Assembly (NCBI GenBank): GCA_035292585.1
Contig: DATDPU010000138.1
Coordinates: forward strand, 99,428-163,427
Reading direction: 5' to 3'
From: DASSFZ01 sp035292585
GTDB lineage: Bacteria; Chloroflexota; Anaerolineae; Fen-1058
DNA length: 64,000 nucleotides
Positions 46,867 through 56,327 of this stretch are shown here, in pieces (the stretch's first letter is position 1; every line of letters begins with the position of its first letter). The position numbers were made by a program, and so were the translations under genes. A model generated the notes under the pieces. That model was not told the origin of the DNA. It did not search any database and was given only the letters and a program-made list of their open reading frames with translations.

Positions 46867-47404
46867 ACCGCTGATTGTCCTGATGCACGACTACCTCATC
46901 GACACGCTGGCCGGCGATCCACTGATGGCCGACGTCAAGCTGTTCGTGCGCGGGCAATTGCCGCCGGCCGTGCAGGTTCCCGATGATTTCTACCCATTGA
47001 TCGAGGTCTACATCCTCGAAGAGGAACTAGACGACGAACTGACTGGCGGCTACCGGCAGCCGACATACAACGGCGTGATCAGCATCACGGCGCGCGACAA
47101 GCAGGCCAGGGACACCTGGCGAACGCCGGTCAGTAAACGCCTGACAATGACCTCGTACAACACCGTCATTCGCCTGCTCGCCAATGCGCGGCGCATCCTG
47201 GAGCGTGAGGAGCACAAGGCGCTGGGCGGATTGCGCGCGATGGATGACGACAGCGAAGAGGAAGAGATCGTGACGCAATTCTTGTTAGACAGTCCAATCG
47301 AGCACGGCGCGGGCGAGAACGAGCGCGACCTCTCGTATGAGAACGTCGGTGTGATCCCGTTCTCCGTACAGGCCGAGCGCGCGCCGGCCAATCCGTCACC
47401 TTAG
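46859..47404 (+). CDS. probable tail terminator protein
   Basis: 181 aa. MHDYLIDTLAGDPLMADVKL, FYPLIEVYILEEELDDELTG and YNGVISITARDKQARDTWRT give a fold and position fitting the tail terminator (gpU-like), between the gpG-like gene and the tube gene. A homology search would be needed to confirm. Confidence 0.6.
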   Translation: MTEPLIVLMHDYLIDTLAGDPLMADVKLFVRGQLPPAVQVPDDFYPLIEVYILEEELDDELTGGYRQPTYNGVISITARDKQARDTWRTPVSKRLTMTSYNTVIRLLANARRILEREEHKALGGLRAMDDDSEEEEIVTQFLLDSPIEHGAGENERDLSYENVGVIPFSVQAERAPANPSP

Positions 47405-47412
47405 GAGGCACG

Positions 47413-47667
47413 ATGGCAGTGCAATTGGCCTATCTGAAAGTCACCGACCCCGCCGGGGTCTATCTCCCCCGTCATGGCAGCCGCCCAGCCGGCGGCGTTT
47501 TCGAGATGCCGGCAGAGGCCGCAGCGGATTATCTGGCGACGTATCCTGATCAATTTTCCGGGGCGACGGCCGAGGACTATGCAGCCTACCTGGAATCGTT
47601 GCGTCCCGCCAGATCGGAATCGCCTCGCAAGCCCAAGCCCAAGGCACGCGGCAGAAAGGAGCGTTAA
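47413..47667 (+). CDS. small basic-tailed tail protein
   Basis: 84 aa, MAVQLAYLKVTDPAGVYLPR then a Lys/Arg-rich end (SPRKPKPKARGRKER). RBS TTAGGAGG. It sits between tail terminator and tube, and may be a tail accessory protein. Confidence 0.55.
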   Translation: MAVQLAYLKVTDPAGVYLPRHGSRPAGGVFEMPAEAAADYLATYPDQFSGATAEDYAAYLESLRPARSESPRKPKPKARGRKER

Positions 47668-48708
47668 ATGGAGCACCTGGTTTATTCTGCTGAAACCGAA
47701 TTCGGCTCGTGGGTTACTCCCACCCGCGCCATCGCCGTCGACGACGCGAATTGGGATTCCGAGCGGGCGGTAGATGAACAGCCAACGACGGGTAGCGGGC
47801 GGGCGCCGTATCTGCACGTATTGGGCGCCAAACCTGTCACCGGTGGCTTCACCACGCGCTGGTGGGTGGCGAACATCGCCACGCTGTTCGGGCAGTTCAT
47901 GCGCGACTTTCAGACCACGACGCCTGCCGGCGCAACCGATGCGCGCGACCACGGCTTCCTGTACGACGATGAGCAGAACCCGTTGGGACTCAGCGTTCAG
48001 AAAATTTACACCAGCACGCTGGCGCGCAACATCCTGAGCGCGATTCCCAACCAGGTGACGCTATCATTCGCCGCCAAAGAGGCGGCCAAGTTGATCTTCG
48101 ACGCGCCGGCCAAGGACATCGTGCGGGCTGAGCAATTGTGGGATAGCCTGGGCACGGCCAGCGATGCGGTCATTGCGTCGCCCACCTACCCCGCCGTGCG
48201 TCGGCCGCTATATTTCTACGACGCGCAGATCACCATCGGCGGCACGCCGTCGCTCGACCTGGCGACGAACAAGATCGCCATCGCCGACGGCGACGTCGTA
48301 ACGAAGGTGCACAACATCCAGGTAGTCATCAATCACAATCTGGACACCGACGCCTTCAGCCTGATGCGCGACCCGACCATCCTGGAGCTGGTCTGGGGCG
48401 CGCGCAATATCCAGATCACGCTGGACGTGTCCTGGTCGGATTATGCAACCGACCTCTACGACGCGGCGCACGCCGGCGAGGCGATGGCGCTGGACATCGA
48501 CCTGCGCCACTCGGACGAGATCGAGGCGGGCTTCAATTATGAGGGCCACGTGGTCGTCCCGTCGCTGTTTTTCGACCCGATGAAACTGCCGAACATCGGC
48601 GGCGACAAGGCGCGTAAGACGGTATCGCTCACGGCGCGGGCGCAGCAGGACCCCATCACCGCCCGCGACATCAACGTATGGATTCGCAGCGCGGAGGCAT
48701 CGCTATGA
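47668..48708 (+). CDS. major tail (tube) protein
   Basis: 346 aa. EFGSWVTPTRAIAVDDANWD, GGFTTRWWVANIATLFGQFM and DPTILELVWGARNIQITLDV are beta-rich, and the size and place (before a frameshifted chaperone) are those of the tail tube. Its stop overlaps the chaperone ATG (ATGA). Confidence 0.75.
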   Translation: MEHLVYSAETEFGSWVTPTRAIAVDDANWDSERAVDEQPTTGSGRAPYLHVLGAKPVTGGFTTRWWVANIATLFGQFMRDFQTTTPAGATDARDHGFLYDDEQNPLGLSVQKIYTSTLARNILSAIPNQVTLSFAAKEAAKLIFDAPAKDIVRAEQLWDSLGTASDAVIASPTYPAVRRPLYFYDAQITIGGTPSLDLATNKIAIADGDVVTKVHNIQVVINHNLDTDAFSLMRDPTILELVWGARNIQITLDVSWSDYATDLYDAAHAGEAMALDIDLRHSDEIEAGFNYEGHVVVPSLFFDPMKLPNIGGDKARKTVSLTARAQQDPITARDINVWIRSAEASL

Positions 48709-49100
48709 GCATCGCAACGAATGGCCTGAAGAACGTCGAAATCGGCGGCTGTACCTACCGGCTTCTCAAGCGGCTGGGTTGGCAGGAACAGCAGCGCATC
48801 AACGATTCGGTCATCAGGGTCATGATCGACGGTAGGGCCTTGCAGTCGATGAAAACTATCGAAGACTTGAGCGAAGTCGAGATGCGCATCGACAACGTCA
48901 AAATGAACACGCTACGGCTGGAAGGCCGGCTACAGGGCATGACGCGGCAGCAAGTCAAAGACATCCCCGACGCGCACGTGGCGCTGCTCATCGAGGAGAT
49001 CGAGGCGCTGGAACGCGAGCAGCAGGCGGAGATCGAGGCGTTGCGCCCAAAATCACCGGCCTCGCCGGAATCGGCGGAGCCGGAGAGCCAGATTACCTGA
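48705..49100 (+). CDS. tail assembly chaperone, short form (gpG-like)
   Basis: 131 aa from ATG 48705. VEIGGCTYRLLKRLGWQEQQ is an N-terminal strand-helix, and the end is Pro/Glu-rich. It shares its first ~115 codons with a -1 frameshift product. In lambda-like phages the short and long forms bind the tape measure during tail assembly. Confidence 0.75.
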   Translation: MSIATNGLKNVEIGGCTYRLLKRLGWQEQQRINDSVIRVMIDGRALQSMKTIEDLSEVEMRIDNVKMNTLRLEGRLQGMTRQQVKDIPDAHVALLIEEIEALEREQQAEIEALRPKSPASPESAEPESQIT

Positions 49101-49384
49101 CCGTCTTGCATGATGTTATCGAGAAAATCGTCATCTACGAGACGCCGCCGGAACCGAACGATCTGAAATCTCCGGCTCAGGTACGGATGGAGGCCGACGC
49201 GTTGATTGCCTTGAACGAATGGCGCCTGCTCACGGCGGGGTTGGCGACCTGGCGCGATCTGGGATACGGCGAGCCTGTGCCCGAGCCTAAACTGTTGGAG
49301 ATGTTGACTGTCGACGAAGAGATAGCACAGGCCCGGCGGCGTCGGCGCAAAGTGGAAGCCGAGCGGGGTAACGTGGCGATCTAA
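48705..49384 (+). CDS. tail assembly chaperone, long -1 frameshift form (gpGT-like)
   Basis: Same start; ribosomes shift -1 at C-CCA-AAA (49046-49052) and continue in the frame that ends at 49384. The extension reads ITGLAGIGGAGEPDYLTVLH, then VIYETPPEPNDLKSPAQVRM and a basic C-terminus. The extension frame is open upstream and lies directly before the tape-measure gene, as in lambda. The product is about 226 aa. Confidence 0.75.
49046..49068 (+). promoter_or_regulatory. -1 ribosomal frameshift signal
   Basis: Slippery heptamer CCCAAAA lies at 49046-49052 in the X-XXY-YYZ phase of the chaperone frame. After three bases comes a hairpin CCGGC/GCCGG (49056-49060, 49064-49068) with CTC loop. A second GGC/GCC stem may follow. 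Confidence 0.8.
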
Positions 49385-51072
49385 TGGCGCGCATTTCTGA
49401 CGTTTACGAACTCACCAGTAAAGCCAACACGGGCGGCATCAAAGCCGGCTCGAGCGCGTTGAACAGCATGTTCAACGCGCTCAAACGGATCGGCTCGCTG
49501 GGAGCCGCCCCGTTTAACGCGGCGCGCGCCGGGATGAGCAAGCTGGTCGGCGGCGTCAAGGGCGTGCTCGGCGGCCTCGGCTCGATCGGCCACGCGCTCA
49601 ATGGCGTGCGGCGCATCGCGCAGGTCTTCAGTTCCGCGTTCGAGTCGATGAAGGCGACCAGCCCCGCCTTCGCGCGCCAGCTGGGCCGACTGCAATCGCG
49701 CCTGGATGCCGTCAAAAATGCGCTGGCCAAAAAGGCCGGCGATGCGCTCGCGCCGATTCTGGAGCGCATCGTCAAGGTAATGGACTCGCCGCGTGTCCAG
49801 AAGTTCATCGATCTGATCGGCAATGGATTGCAGAAGGCGCTCAGCGTCGGGCTGGGGTTTGCGGGTCGCCTGCTGAATGCCGTGGGCGACCTGTTCACGG
49901 AATTCGAGGACGGCAGCCGGCCGATCGATTCCGTGCGCGGCGTCGTGGTCAGCCTGGCCAAGTCGTTCGGGCTTTCCGACGAGGCAGCCTTCCAGTTGGG
50001 TCAGACGATCCAGCCCGTCGCCGACTTCATTGAGAACCAATTGATTCCCGGCCTGCTGACGCTGGGCCAGGCTTTGTTATCCGGCGTAGGCCAGGCCTGG
50101 CAGACGTTGCAACAGATCGTCGGCGCGGTCTGGGGCTGGCTCAAGACGAACGTCTTCGATCCGCTCTTCAACGCGGCGGAGCAGATCGCCGCGTCGTTCC
50201 AGCAACACTGGGGTGAAATCCAGGCGGCGTTCAACAGTCTATGGCAGGCCGTCCAGCCGGTTCTCCAGTTCATCATCGACAAATTCAGCGAGCTGGTCAA
50301 TGCCGTATTGCCGACCGTGGTGTCGGCGGTTCAGGGCATCGTTGAATTCATCGGTCCAGCGGTCGCCAACATTGCGGAGTTTATTCGCACCCACTTCGAC
50401 GAGATCAAGACCGTCGTCGAAAACATCTTCGGCGGCGTGCGAGTCTTCATCGAGACGGCGATCAACACCATCGGCGGCGTCATCCGTGCAGTGCTGCAAG
50501 TGCTGTCCGGCGACTGGTCTGGGGCGTGGAACACGATCAAGGGCGTCGTCGAGGGTGTGTGGAACGGTATCAAGGGTATTATCGAGAAGGCTGTCGGGGT
50601 CATCGGGGGGCTGCTCAATATCCTGGGCGACGCGTTGCGCAAGCCGTGGGAAGCGTTGCGCGGCATCGTCGAAGGTGTGTGGAATGGCGTGAAGTCATTC
50701 CTGGTGACCGCCATCAACGGGGTGATCGATTTTATCAACGGACTCATCAAGGGATTCAACGACACGTTGGGCCAACTGACCGGCCAGATTCAATACATTC
50801 CGCGCGTCACTTCGCTGGCGCAAGGCGGCATCGTCAATGCGCCGATTCTGGCCGCCGTCGGCGACAACCCCTCCTCGCCGGAGGTCGTCTCTCCGCTCGA
50901 CGACCTGGTCGGCATCTTGCGCCAGGCGCTCGGCGCAGGCCAGGGCGGCGTGATGATTAACTTCTACGGCAACCTATCGCCTGAATACACGCCGCGCCAG
51001 GCTGGGCAAGAGCTGGGCCAGGCCTTCCTACAAACGCTGCGCGCGCAGGGCACGCTCCCGGTGAACCGCTGA
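49384..51072 (+). CDS. tail tape measure protein
   Basis: 562 aa. Helical sequence with repeated hydrophobic stretches (VLPTVVSAVQGIVEFIGPAV, TIGGVIRAVLQVLSGDW, GVIGGLLNILGDALRKPW). EGVWNGIKGIIEKA and EGVWNGVKSFLVTAI are short repeats of a common tape-measure motif. The length predicts a tail of roughly 80-90 nm. The start overlaps the stop of the frameshift extension by one base. Confidence 0.88.
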   Translation: MARISDVYELTSKANTGGIKAGSSALNSMFNALKRIGSLGAAPFNAARAGMSKLVGGVKGVLGGLGSIGHALNGVRRIAQVFSSAFESMKATSPAFARQLGRLQSRLDAVKNALAKKAGDALAPILERIVKVMDSPRVQKFIDLIGNGLQKALSVGLGFAGRLLNAVGDLFTEFEDGSRPIDSVRGVVVSLAKSFGLSDEAAFQLGQTIQPVADFIENQLIPGLLTLGQALLSGVGQAWQTLQQIVGAVWGWLKTNVFDPLFNAAEQIAASFQQHWGEIQAAFNSLWQAVQPVLQFIIDKFSELVNAVLPTVVSAVQGIVEFIGPAVANIAEFIRTHFDEIKTVVENIFGGVRVFIETAINTIGGVIRAVLQVLSGDWSGAWNTIKGVVEGVWNGIKGIIEKAVGVIGGLLNILGDALRKPWEALRGIVEGVWNGVKSFLVTAINGVIDFINGLIKGFNDTLGQLTGQIQYIPRVTSLAQGGIVNAPILAAVGDNPSSPEVVSPLDDLVGILRQALGAGQGGVMINFYGNLSPEYTPRQAGQELGQAFLQTLRAQGTLPVNR

Positions 51073-51082
51073 GGCGAAACCC

Positions 51083-52525
51083 ATGATCCTCGCAGGCTTC
51101 GGGCCAACCTGGATAACCGCCTATCGGTTCGGCAAGCGCGTCAAAATGGAGCACGAGATCGTCGTCGCGCGACCACCTGTGTTGCAGCAGGTCGGAGGCG
51201 CGGGCGGCGCATTTGACGCCTACGGCCCGAGAAACTATCCGATCGCGTCGAGCACCGTGTCGGTCAAGTTCAATTTGAGCGCGGACTCTTACGAGGCGAT
51301 CGGCTTCGCGCTCGACGACCTCAAGGCCGCGACGATTGACCATGGCGAAGACAAGCTATGGGCCCTGCACCGCGACGACCTGATTCGGCGCTGGGCGTGG
51401 GCCAAGTGCGTCAAGCTGACGCCGCCGGAAGCTGCCGGCAAGAACTACACCAGCCTGCCCGTCACGCTCGAATTCTCGATGCGTGAGGGATTGTGGTATG
51501 GCGAGCGACAGTTCAGCTTCACGCGCACCAGCGACGATCCGCCCCCGCCGACATTTAGCCTGTCATACTTCGGGCGGCAGCCGGGTCTGTTGCGCGCGGC
51601 GGCGAAAGCGCTCAGCGCGTCGAACTCGATCAGCTTCCATGCCAGCAGCACCGACGCCGTTTCGGATGACTACGTGTTCACGCTGGCCGCGCCTACGCTC
51701 TCGGAAAACGACGCGCTGGTGGCGATGATCGCCATCTCCGACGCGAGTGCGGACGTGGCCGCGCCCGACGGCTGGGAATTGCGCTACACTATCAGTCAGT
51801 CGGCCAGTGGTGTGCTGCTCAAAATTTTCACGCGCGCCGCGACGGCGAGCGAGCCGAGCGATTACAGCTGGTACACCGTCACCGGAAATGCGGTGGATTG
51901 GGTTGGCGCGATTGCAGCGTTCTCCGGGGCGAACGCCGCAGCGATGCTGTCCAATTTCGGCTCGATGGCGTCGCACGGCAGCGCGGCCTCCTATACCGCG
52001 ACGGGCATCACGACGCAGCGGGCGCACTCCTGGTTGTTAGTCGCGCACGCGGCGGCGAGCGCCGTAACGCACACTGCGCCCGGTGGCATGATTGAGCGGC
52101 TCGACTTCAACGACGGTGGGCCAGCGCTGACTTTATGCACGGAGTATCGCGCAACGGCCGGCGCGACCGGCAATCGCACCGGCAACCTGTCCGGTTCATC
52201 GACCGGTGCGCAGGTGGCGCTGGAGTTGTTCCCTGCCGGCGATGCGATTGAATCGGTTAGCCTGACGAATGTCAACATCGGGCGCGCGTGGCAATGGGCC
52301 GGCATCGTCGCGGCAGGCGACGAGCTGGTCGTTGACCCGGCTGCCTTCGCAGTGACCAACGGCGGCGTAGACGCCTTCGGCGGGTTCAGTACCAGCCTGA
52401 CGCTCGCCAATCAATCGGACAGCATCGCCTGGATGTGGTTGCAGCCGGGGTACAACACGTTCGTGTTGGGTATCACGGCGGTGGATTACGAATTGAAACT
52501 GACCTGGTGGGAGACGTTCACGTAA
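51083..52525 (+). CDS. distal tail protein with inserted beta domain
   Basis: 480 aa. The N-terminal ~150 residues (AGFGPTWITAYRFGKRVKME, LPVTLEFSMREGLWYGE) fit a distal tail (Dit-like) fold. Residues ~165-380 (SDDYVFTLAAPTLSENDALV, YSWYTVTGNAVDWVGAIAAF) look like the secreted beta-sandwich module often used for adhesion. It follows the tape measure directly, the usual place for Dit. Confidence 0.6.
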   Translation: MILAGFGPTWITAYRFGKRVKMEHEIVVARPPVLQQVGGAGGAFDAYGPRNYPIASSTVSVKFNLSADSYEAIGFALDDLKAATIDHGEDKLWALHRDDLIRRWAWAKCVKLTPPEAAGKNYTSLPVTLEFSMREGLWYGERQFSFTRTSDDPPPPTFSLSYFGRQPGLLRAAAKALSASNSISFHASSTDAVSDDYVFTLAAPTLSENDALVAMIAISDASADVAAPDGWELRYTISQSASGVLLKIFTRAATASEPSDYSWYTVTGNAVDWVGAIAAFSGANAAAMLSNFGSMASHGSAASYTATGITTQRAHSWLLVAHAAASAVTHTAPGGMIERLDFNDGGPALTLCTEYRATAGATGNRTGNLSGSSTGAQVALELFPAGDAIESVSLTNVNIGRAWQWAGIVAAGDELVVDPAAFAVTNGGVDAFGGFSTSLTLANQSDSIAWMWLQPGYNTFVLGITAVDYELKLTWWETFT

Positions 52526-52527
52526 CG

Positions 52528-54021
52528 ATGGAATTCGTGCTAGAAGCGCTCGACCCCTATTTGCAGCCCACCGGCGATGGGCCGATTACATCGGTTGCCT
52601 CGCTGACCGTTTCCGAGTCGCTGGACGAAGTGGCGACCCTCTCGGCGAACGTGTCAGCGAAGGATACACGCGCGCATCGCCTGCTGACCAACGGGCGGCG
52701 TTTCCGTGCGCGTTTCGCAAACGGAATGACCTCTCACGGCGTGGTGCGCGAAGATTCCCTGACCGCTAGTAGCGCCCAGCGCACCATCTCCGGCTTTGAC
52801 TTGCTCGACGAGCTGGTGCGCTTTACGTGCGGCTACTGGGCGAATTATCAGATGGCCGACATCCACGACAATGTGCTGCCCGATTTGCTGGCGGGCACGG
52901 GCTGGAGCTGGGCGGTGCTGGACGGCAACCTTGGTCAATATTCCGGCAACCTGGATAACCTGACCCGGCTCGAAGGCATCCAACGCATGCGCGACTTGAC
53001 CGGCAGGCACTTCCGGCGCGGCCTGGGGCTGCGCACATTGGAGTTTGGCACGTTCGGTGCGAGCCAGCCGGATGTGCGGCTGACCAACGTCGATCATTTC
53101 CTGCGCGATCAGGACGACAGCAATATTGCTATCGTCAGCGAGTTGGTGCGCACGCGCAGCAGCAGCAGCAAAGTCAACCTGGTCGTGCCACTGGGGCGCG
53201 GCGAGGATAACGGCGACACGAACCGGGCGAAGGTCAACCTCTACCAGATCAGCCAGGCCGACACGACGCGCCTGGCGCGCATCAAGGTGCGGCCCGGGCT
53301 GAACGGCGCCGCGACGAAAACAATTTCTGGCTCCGACTTCCAGACCCTTAAGGTTGAAAGCACCGCCGGCTTTCGGGAACAGGGCACGCCAACGATGCAA
53401 CTCTTCGTCGGCAACGCGAGCGACCTGACGGCCGGCTATCAGTTCAATTGGGCCGTTGGTGAAATCGGAGACGCCAACACCATGTTTGTCGTCAACTCCG
53501 GCGATCCAGAAAGAGAATTCGACCCGCCCGGCGCGGGCGTGGACGTGATTGGTGACCCGCAATACTACCTGGTCGATGCAGCTTCGTATGCCGCAGACCC
53601 CTCCGAGCGGGTGATGATTTTCCCCGAAATCGATGCGTTGGGCCGGCCTGAACCGCCCGAGGAGCAGTGGCGGGAGGCGAGCCGCCTGCTCTTTGACCGC
53701 GCGCTGTACTGGCTGCGCTGGAATAGCGTCGAGCAGATCGCCTACCAGGTCAACGTGCTTCGGTTGCCGTTTTCAGTGAGAGTCGGCGACCGCATCCCGA
53801 TGGTGTACACCGGCTACGTGGTCGATCGCTCCGGCGTCACGGTGGACTGGATTAACGTCAACGACCTGTTCTACGTACTGTCGATCGACCGGACGTTCAA
53901 CGCGGACGGCACGCTCTCGGCCAGCCTGACGCTCTCCAACCTCGACCGCCAGTTGTTGGCGGATCGGTACTTGATTTCGCAGCTCGCCGGCAATCTCGAA
54001 CAAGTCAACGTGACCAATTGA
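52528..54021 (+). CDS. tail tip / hub protein
   Basis: 497 aa from ATG 52528. SVASLTVSESLDEVATLSAN, FRARFANGMTSHGVVREDSL and VARGE-type hub features near the N-terminus suggest a gp37/Tal-like baseplate hub. YWLRWNSVEQIAYQVNVLRL and PMVYTGYVVDRSGVTVDWIN near the end resemble tail hub domains. It is the last gene of the forward late cluster and is followed by a terminator. Confidence 0.6.
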   Translation: MEFVLEALDPYLQPTGDGPITSVASLTVSESLDEVATLSANVSAKDTRAHRLLTNGRRFRARFANGMTSHGVVREDSLTASSAQRTISGFDLLDELVRFTCGYWANYQMADIHDNVLPDLLAGTGWSWAVLDGNLGQYSGNLDNLTRLEGIQRMRDLTGRHFRRGLGLRTLEFGTFGASQPDVRLTNVDHFLRDQDDSNIAIVSELVRTRSSSSKVNLVVPLGRGEDNGDTNRAKVNLYQISQADTTRLARIKVRPGLNGAATKTISGSDFQTLKVESTAGFREQGTPTMQLFVGNASDLTAGYQFNWAVGEIGDANTMFVVNSGDPEREFDPPGAGVDVIGDPQYYLVDAASYAADPSERVMIFPEIDALGRPEPPEEQWREASRLLFDRALYWLRWNSVEQIAYQVNVLRLPFSVRVGDRIPMVYTGYVVDRSGVTVDWINVNDLFYVLSIDRTFNADGTLSASLTLSNLDRQLLADRYLISQLAGNLEQVNVTN

Positions 54022-54056
54022 GCTGGCCTGTGATAGCGTTTAGGCAAACGTGGCTT

Positions 54057-54087
54057 CGAGCGCCCACCAAAGTGGGCGCTCGGCTTT
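54057..54087 (+). terminator. late operon terminator
   Basis: CGAGCGCCCAC (54057-54067) pairs perfectly with GTGGGCGCTCG (54072-54082), loop CAAA, followed by GCTTT. The 54088-54265 spacer holds no gene; a TATAAT at 54173 has a TTGACA only seven bases upstream, too close for a normal promoter. Confidence 0.88.
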
Positions 54088-54265
54088 ATACCGCTCATAA
54101 TCCGAGCATCAAATCGCGCAGTCAAACAACAGATAGAAGTGGTTGGCAAGAGGTGAGACTTGACACGACGCATATAATCAAAAGCGACCAGTCTGTTACG
54201 CTTCCATTGCGATGGCACGTGCGTGCGAACTCTTTTGCGCCTGATCGTCTTATATTCTCAGGAGC

Positions 54266-55315
54266 ATGGACTTGCCCAAGTCTGAAACAACACAGGCCGC
54301 ACACAGCCATCAAACTCCAACGCTCCTCCCCGCTGTTCTTGCCGACCTGTCGTTGAACGACGCCATCAATCACTTCCTGTTTGCCGTCGCATTGGAAGTG
54401 CGGCCCGCCACGGTTGCTTATTACGAAAAGAGTCTCCGTCCGCTCCGAGACATTCTCAAGCCGGTCGGCGCCGTCACGACGGACGATCTGCGCTTGTGCT
54501 ATGCGCAACTGCGCGATCGGCAAATGCGCTTCGACGGCCATCCGCTCCGGCCGGTTCAGGAAGGCGGTCTTTCCATTCCCACTCTGCACAAGTACGTGCG
54601 CGCGTGGAAGCGCTTTTTCACGTGGCTGGTCGACGAAGGCTACCTCTTACGCAGCCCGGCGGCGAAAATCAAGCGACCGAAGCTGCCGTACGTGAGGCCG
54701 AAAGATATGACACTCCAAGATTTGGAACGCATACTTGCGGCGGCGCGAGAAGAATGCGTTCGGGATTATGCGATTATCTGTTTTTTGGCCGATACGGCGT
54801 GCCGTGTTGGCGGTGTGGCGGGGCTGGTATTGGCGAATCTAAATCTCCGTGAACACCGCGCGATCGTGTGCGAGAAAGGCGGTGACGAACGGGAGGTGAC
54901 GTTCGAAGATCGAACGGCGCGTGCGTTGCGGCAGTATCTGGATGACGAGCGGCGTCACCAAATGGATCGGCTGACACAGCGTGGGGTCCTCATTGACGGC
55001 CGGGTATTTCTGGGTCCCAAGGGACCCTTGACGACGTCGGGGGTCTATCTGCTTATCGCGCGGCTTGCAAAGCGCGCCGGCGTGCAAGGGCGCTATAACC
55101 CGCATTCCATCCGGCACGCCTGGGCGCGCAACGCCTTGAAGCGCGGCGCGAATTTGAAAGAGGTGCAACAGTATCTGGGGCACAAGAGCATCACGACGAC
55201 CGCGATGTTCTATGCCATTTATCTCGACGAGGAACTGCACGACCGGCACCGGCAGCTGACGCTGTTGCCGCCAGAGCCGTGCGAGGACAAGAGAGCGGAT
55301 GGAGGCGCGCTATAG
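54266..55315 (+). CDS. tyrosine recombinase / integrase 2
   Basis: 349 aa. The N-terminal SAM-like domain (residues 30-140) is followed by the catalytic set: Arg180 in TACRVGGVAGL, Lys in EKGGDERE, His280 and Arg283 in NPHSIRHAWARN, His306 in YLGHKSITTTAM and Tyr316. Its 3' end overlaps the opposing toxin gene by six bases. It could be the element's integrase, or belong to a module inserted after the tail genes. Confidence 0.92.
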   Translation: MDLPKSETTQAAHSHQTPTLLPAVLADLSLNDAINHFLFAVALEVRPATVAYYEKSLRPLRDILKPVGAVTTDDLRLCYAQLRDRQMRFDGHPLRPVQEGGLSIPTLHKYVRAWKRFFTWLVDEGYLLRSPAAKIKRPKLPYVRPKDMTLQDLERILAAAREECVRDYAIICFLADTACRVGGVAGLVLANLNLREHRAIVCEKGGDEREVTFEDRTARALRQYLDDERRHQMDRLTQRGVLIDGRVFLGPKGPLTTSGVYLLIARLAKRAGVQGRYNPHSIRHAWARNALKRGANLKEVQQYLGHKSITTTAMFYAIYLDEELHDRHRQLTLLPPEPCEDKRADGGAL

Positions 55316-55642
55316 AAACTCGATCTGACCGCGTATGTCCTCGTCGGTCAGGACATCGTAGATGAGCAGCAGGCCGCGCACAATTCTGCCGATAGGGGTT
55401 TGGCGATGCACGTAAGCGATGCCCGCATGAGGAGTGGCGCGTTGATGCCAGCGAAGAAAGTCGGCGTCTTGCGTGAAGACGACGCGCCCTTGCTCAAGCG
55501 CCAGGGTGATGATGCGGTCGTCGTCGGTGTGAGTCAGCCCGACGTCTTGCACGGTTAGCACGTCTACACCCCGCCCGCGCAGCGCACGCGTGACGTCCAC
55601 ATCGACATGCTCGTCCATGAGAAATTTGATTTTAGCGGCCAT
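55310..55642 (-). CDS. DUF5615 PIN-like toxin
   Basis: 110 aa. KIKFLMDEHVDVDVTRALRG, VQDVGLTHTDDDRIITLALE and GRVVFTQDADFLRWHQ are the acidic active-site motifs of PIN-like RNases (first Asp near residue 10). The family is found with DUF433 antitoxins, and such a gene lies directly upstream, overlapping by 11 bases. Probable type II toxin. Confidence 0.9.
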   Translation of the reverse strand: MAAKIKFLMDEHVDVDVTRALRGRGVDVLTVQDVGLTHTDDDRIITLALEQGRVVFTQDADFLRWHQRATPHAGIAYVHRQTPIGRIVRGLLLIYDVLTDEDIRGQIEFL

Positions 55643-55943
55643 GCAGCTTCTGCTGGACGAGCGAGGGCGTTGCAGCCCGCATGGTTTCGGCCAGGGTTTC
55701 GCCGTCGCGGATGGATTGGTCTATCTCTTCGCGATGGTCGAAGTAGTAGGCCAGCGCCGCGTACACTTCCGCCAGGGAAAGGTCATACTTCGACGCGATC
55801 TGGTCGGCGCTGAGGCCCATGCGCTCGTGCCAGATGGCAACGTCCTGCACGCTGATGCGGTGTCCGGCGATGCGGGGCTTGCCACCCAACACGCCGGGCG
55901 TGGCTTCGATGAAGCGGTCGAGGGTGAGAGTGGGGTTGGACAT
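55632..55943 (-). CDS. DUF433 antitoxin
   Basis: 103 aa. TPGVLGGKPRIAGHRISVQD and LSADQIASKYDLSLAEVYAA are the DUF433 helix-turn-helix motifs. It overlaps the PIN-like toxin gene at its 3' end. It probably represses the pair's own promoter in the 55944-56106 spacer, which holds no supported gene. Confidence 0.9.
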   Translation of the reverse strand: MSNPTLTLDRFIEATPGVLGGKPRIAGHRISVQDVAIWHERMGLSADQIASKYDLSLAEVYAALAYYFDHREEIDQSIRDGETLAETMRAATPSLVQQKLHGR

Positions 55944-56106
55944 AGATGGCCTCCGAATTTCGGCTTTCGGAGATTATATGCCTCACCGGGTGAGGAAGCA
56001 AGACGGCGATACTTATGGAACACGGCGCAGCGGCACGGCCAGGACTTCCTGCAGCAGCTCGTTGACGTGTCCCAGGTCACCGACGTGCTCTAACCCTTTC
56101 TAATTT

Positions 56107-56319
56107 TCAGGCTCGTTCGCGCAGGTAAGATCTTTGCAATTCCACATGGAACGTCTCCGGCGTGGCGAGTACATCGTCGAGGAGAAGTTGTATTCCATCT
56201 GTGAAATGCACCCAAATTTTATCGCCCTCGATAGTAAATGCTTCAGACACACTACCTGCTCGCAGAGGCCATTTCGGGGGCCCTGCACTACGGACGTCAC
56301 ACAAAGTAGTGATTCGCAT
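56107..56319 (-). CDS. DUF2442-like small protein
   Basis: 70 aa from ATG 56319. MRITTLCDVRSAGPPKWPLR then FTIEGDKIWVHFTDGIQLLL resembles DUF2442, a small beta protein often found with toxin-antitoxin genes. The match is partial. It lies eight bases after the helicase gene. Confidence 0.5.
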   Translation of the reverse strand: MRITTLCDVRSAGPPKWPLRAGSVSEAFTIEGDKIWVHFTDGIQLLLDDVLATPETFHVELQRSYLRERA

Positions 56320-56327
56320 TTGGCTCC

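Noticed and set aside
54160..54178. Promoter TTGACA/TATAAT before integrase 2
   Set aside because: The two boxes are only seven bases apart, so they cannot be used together.
55590..56093. Forward frame opposite the DUF433 gene
   Set aside because: Mostly antisense to DUF433. The last 20 codons (HGQDFLQQLVDVSQVTDVL) look protein-like and may be a relic of a lost gene, but this is too little to annotate.
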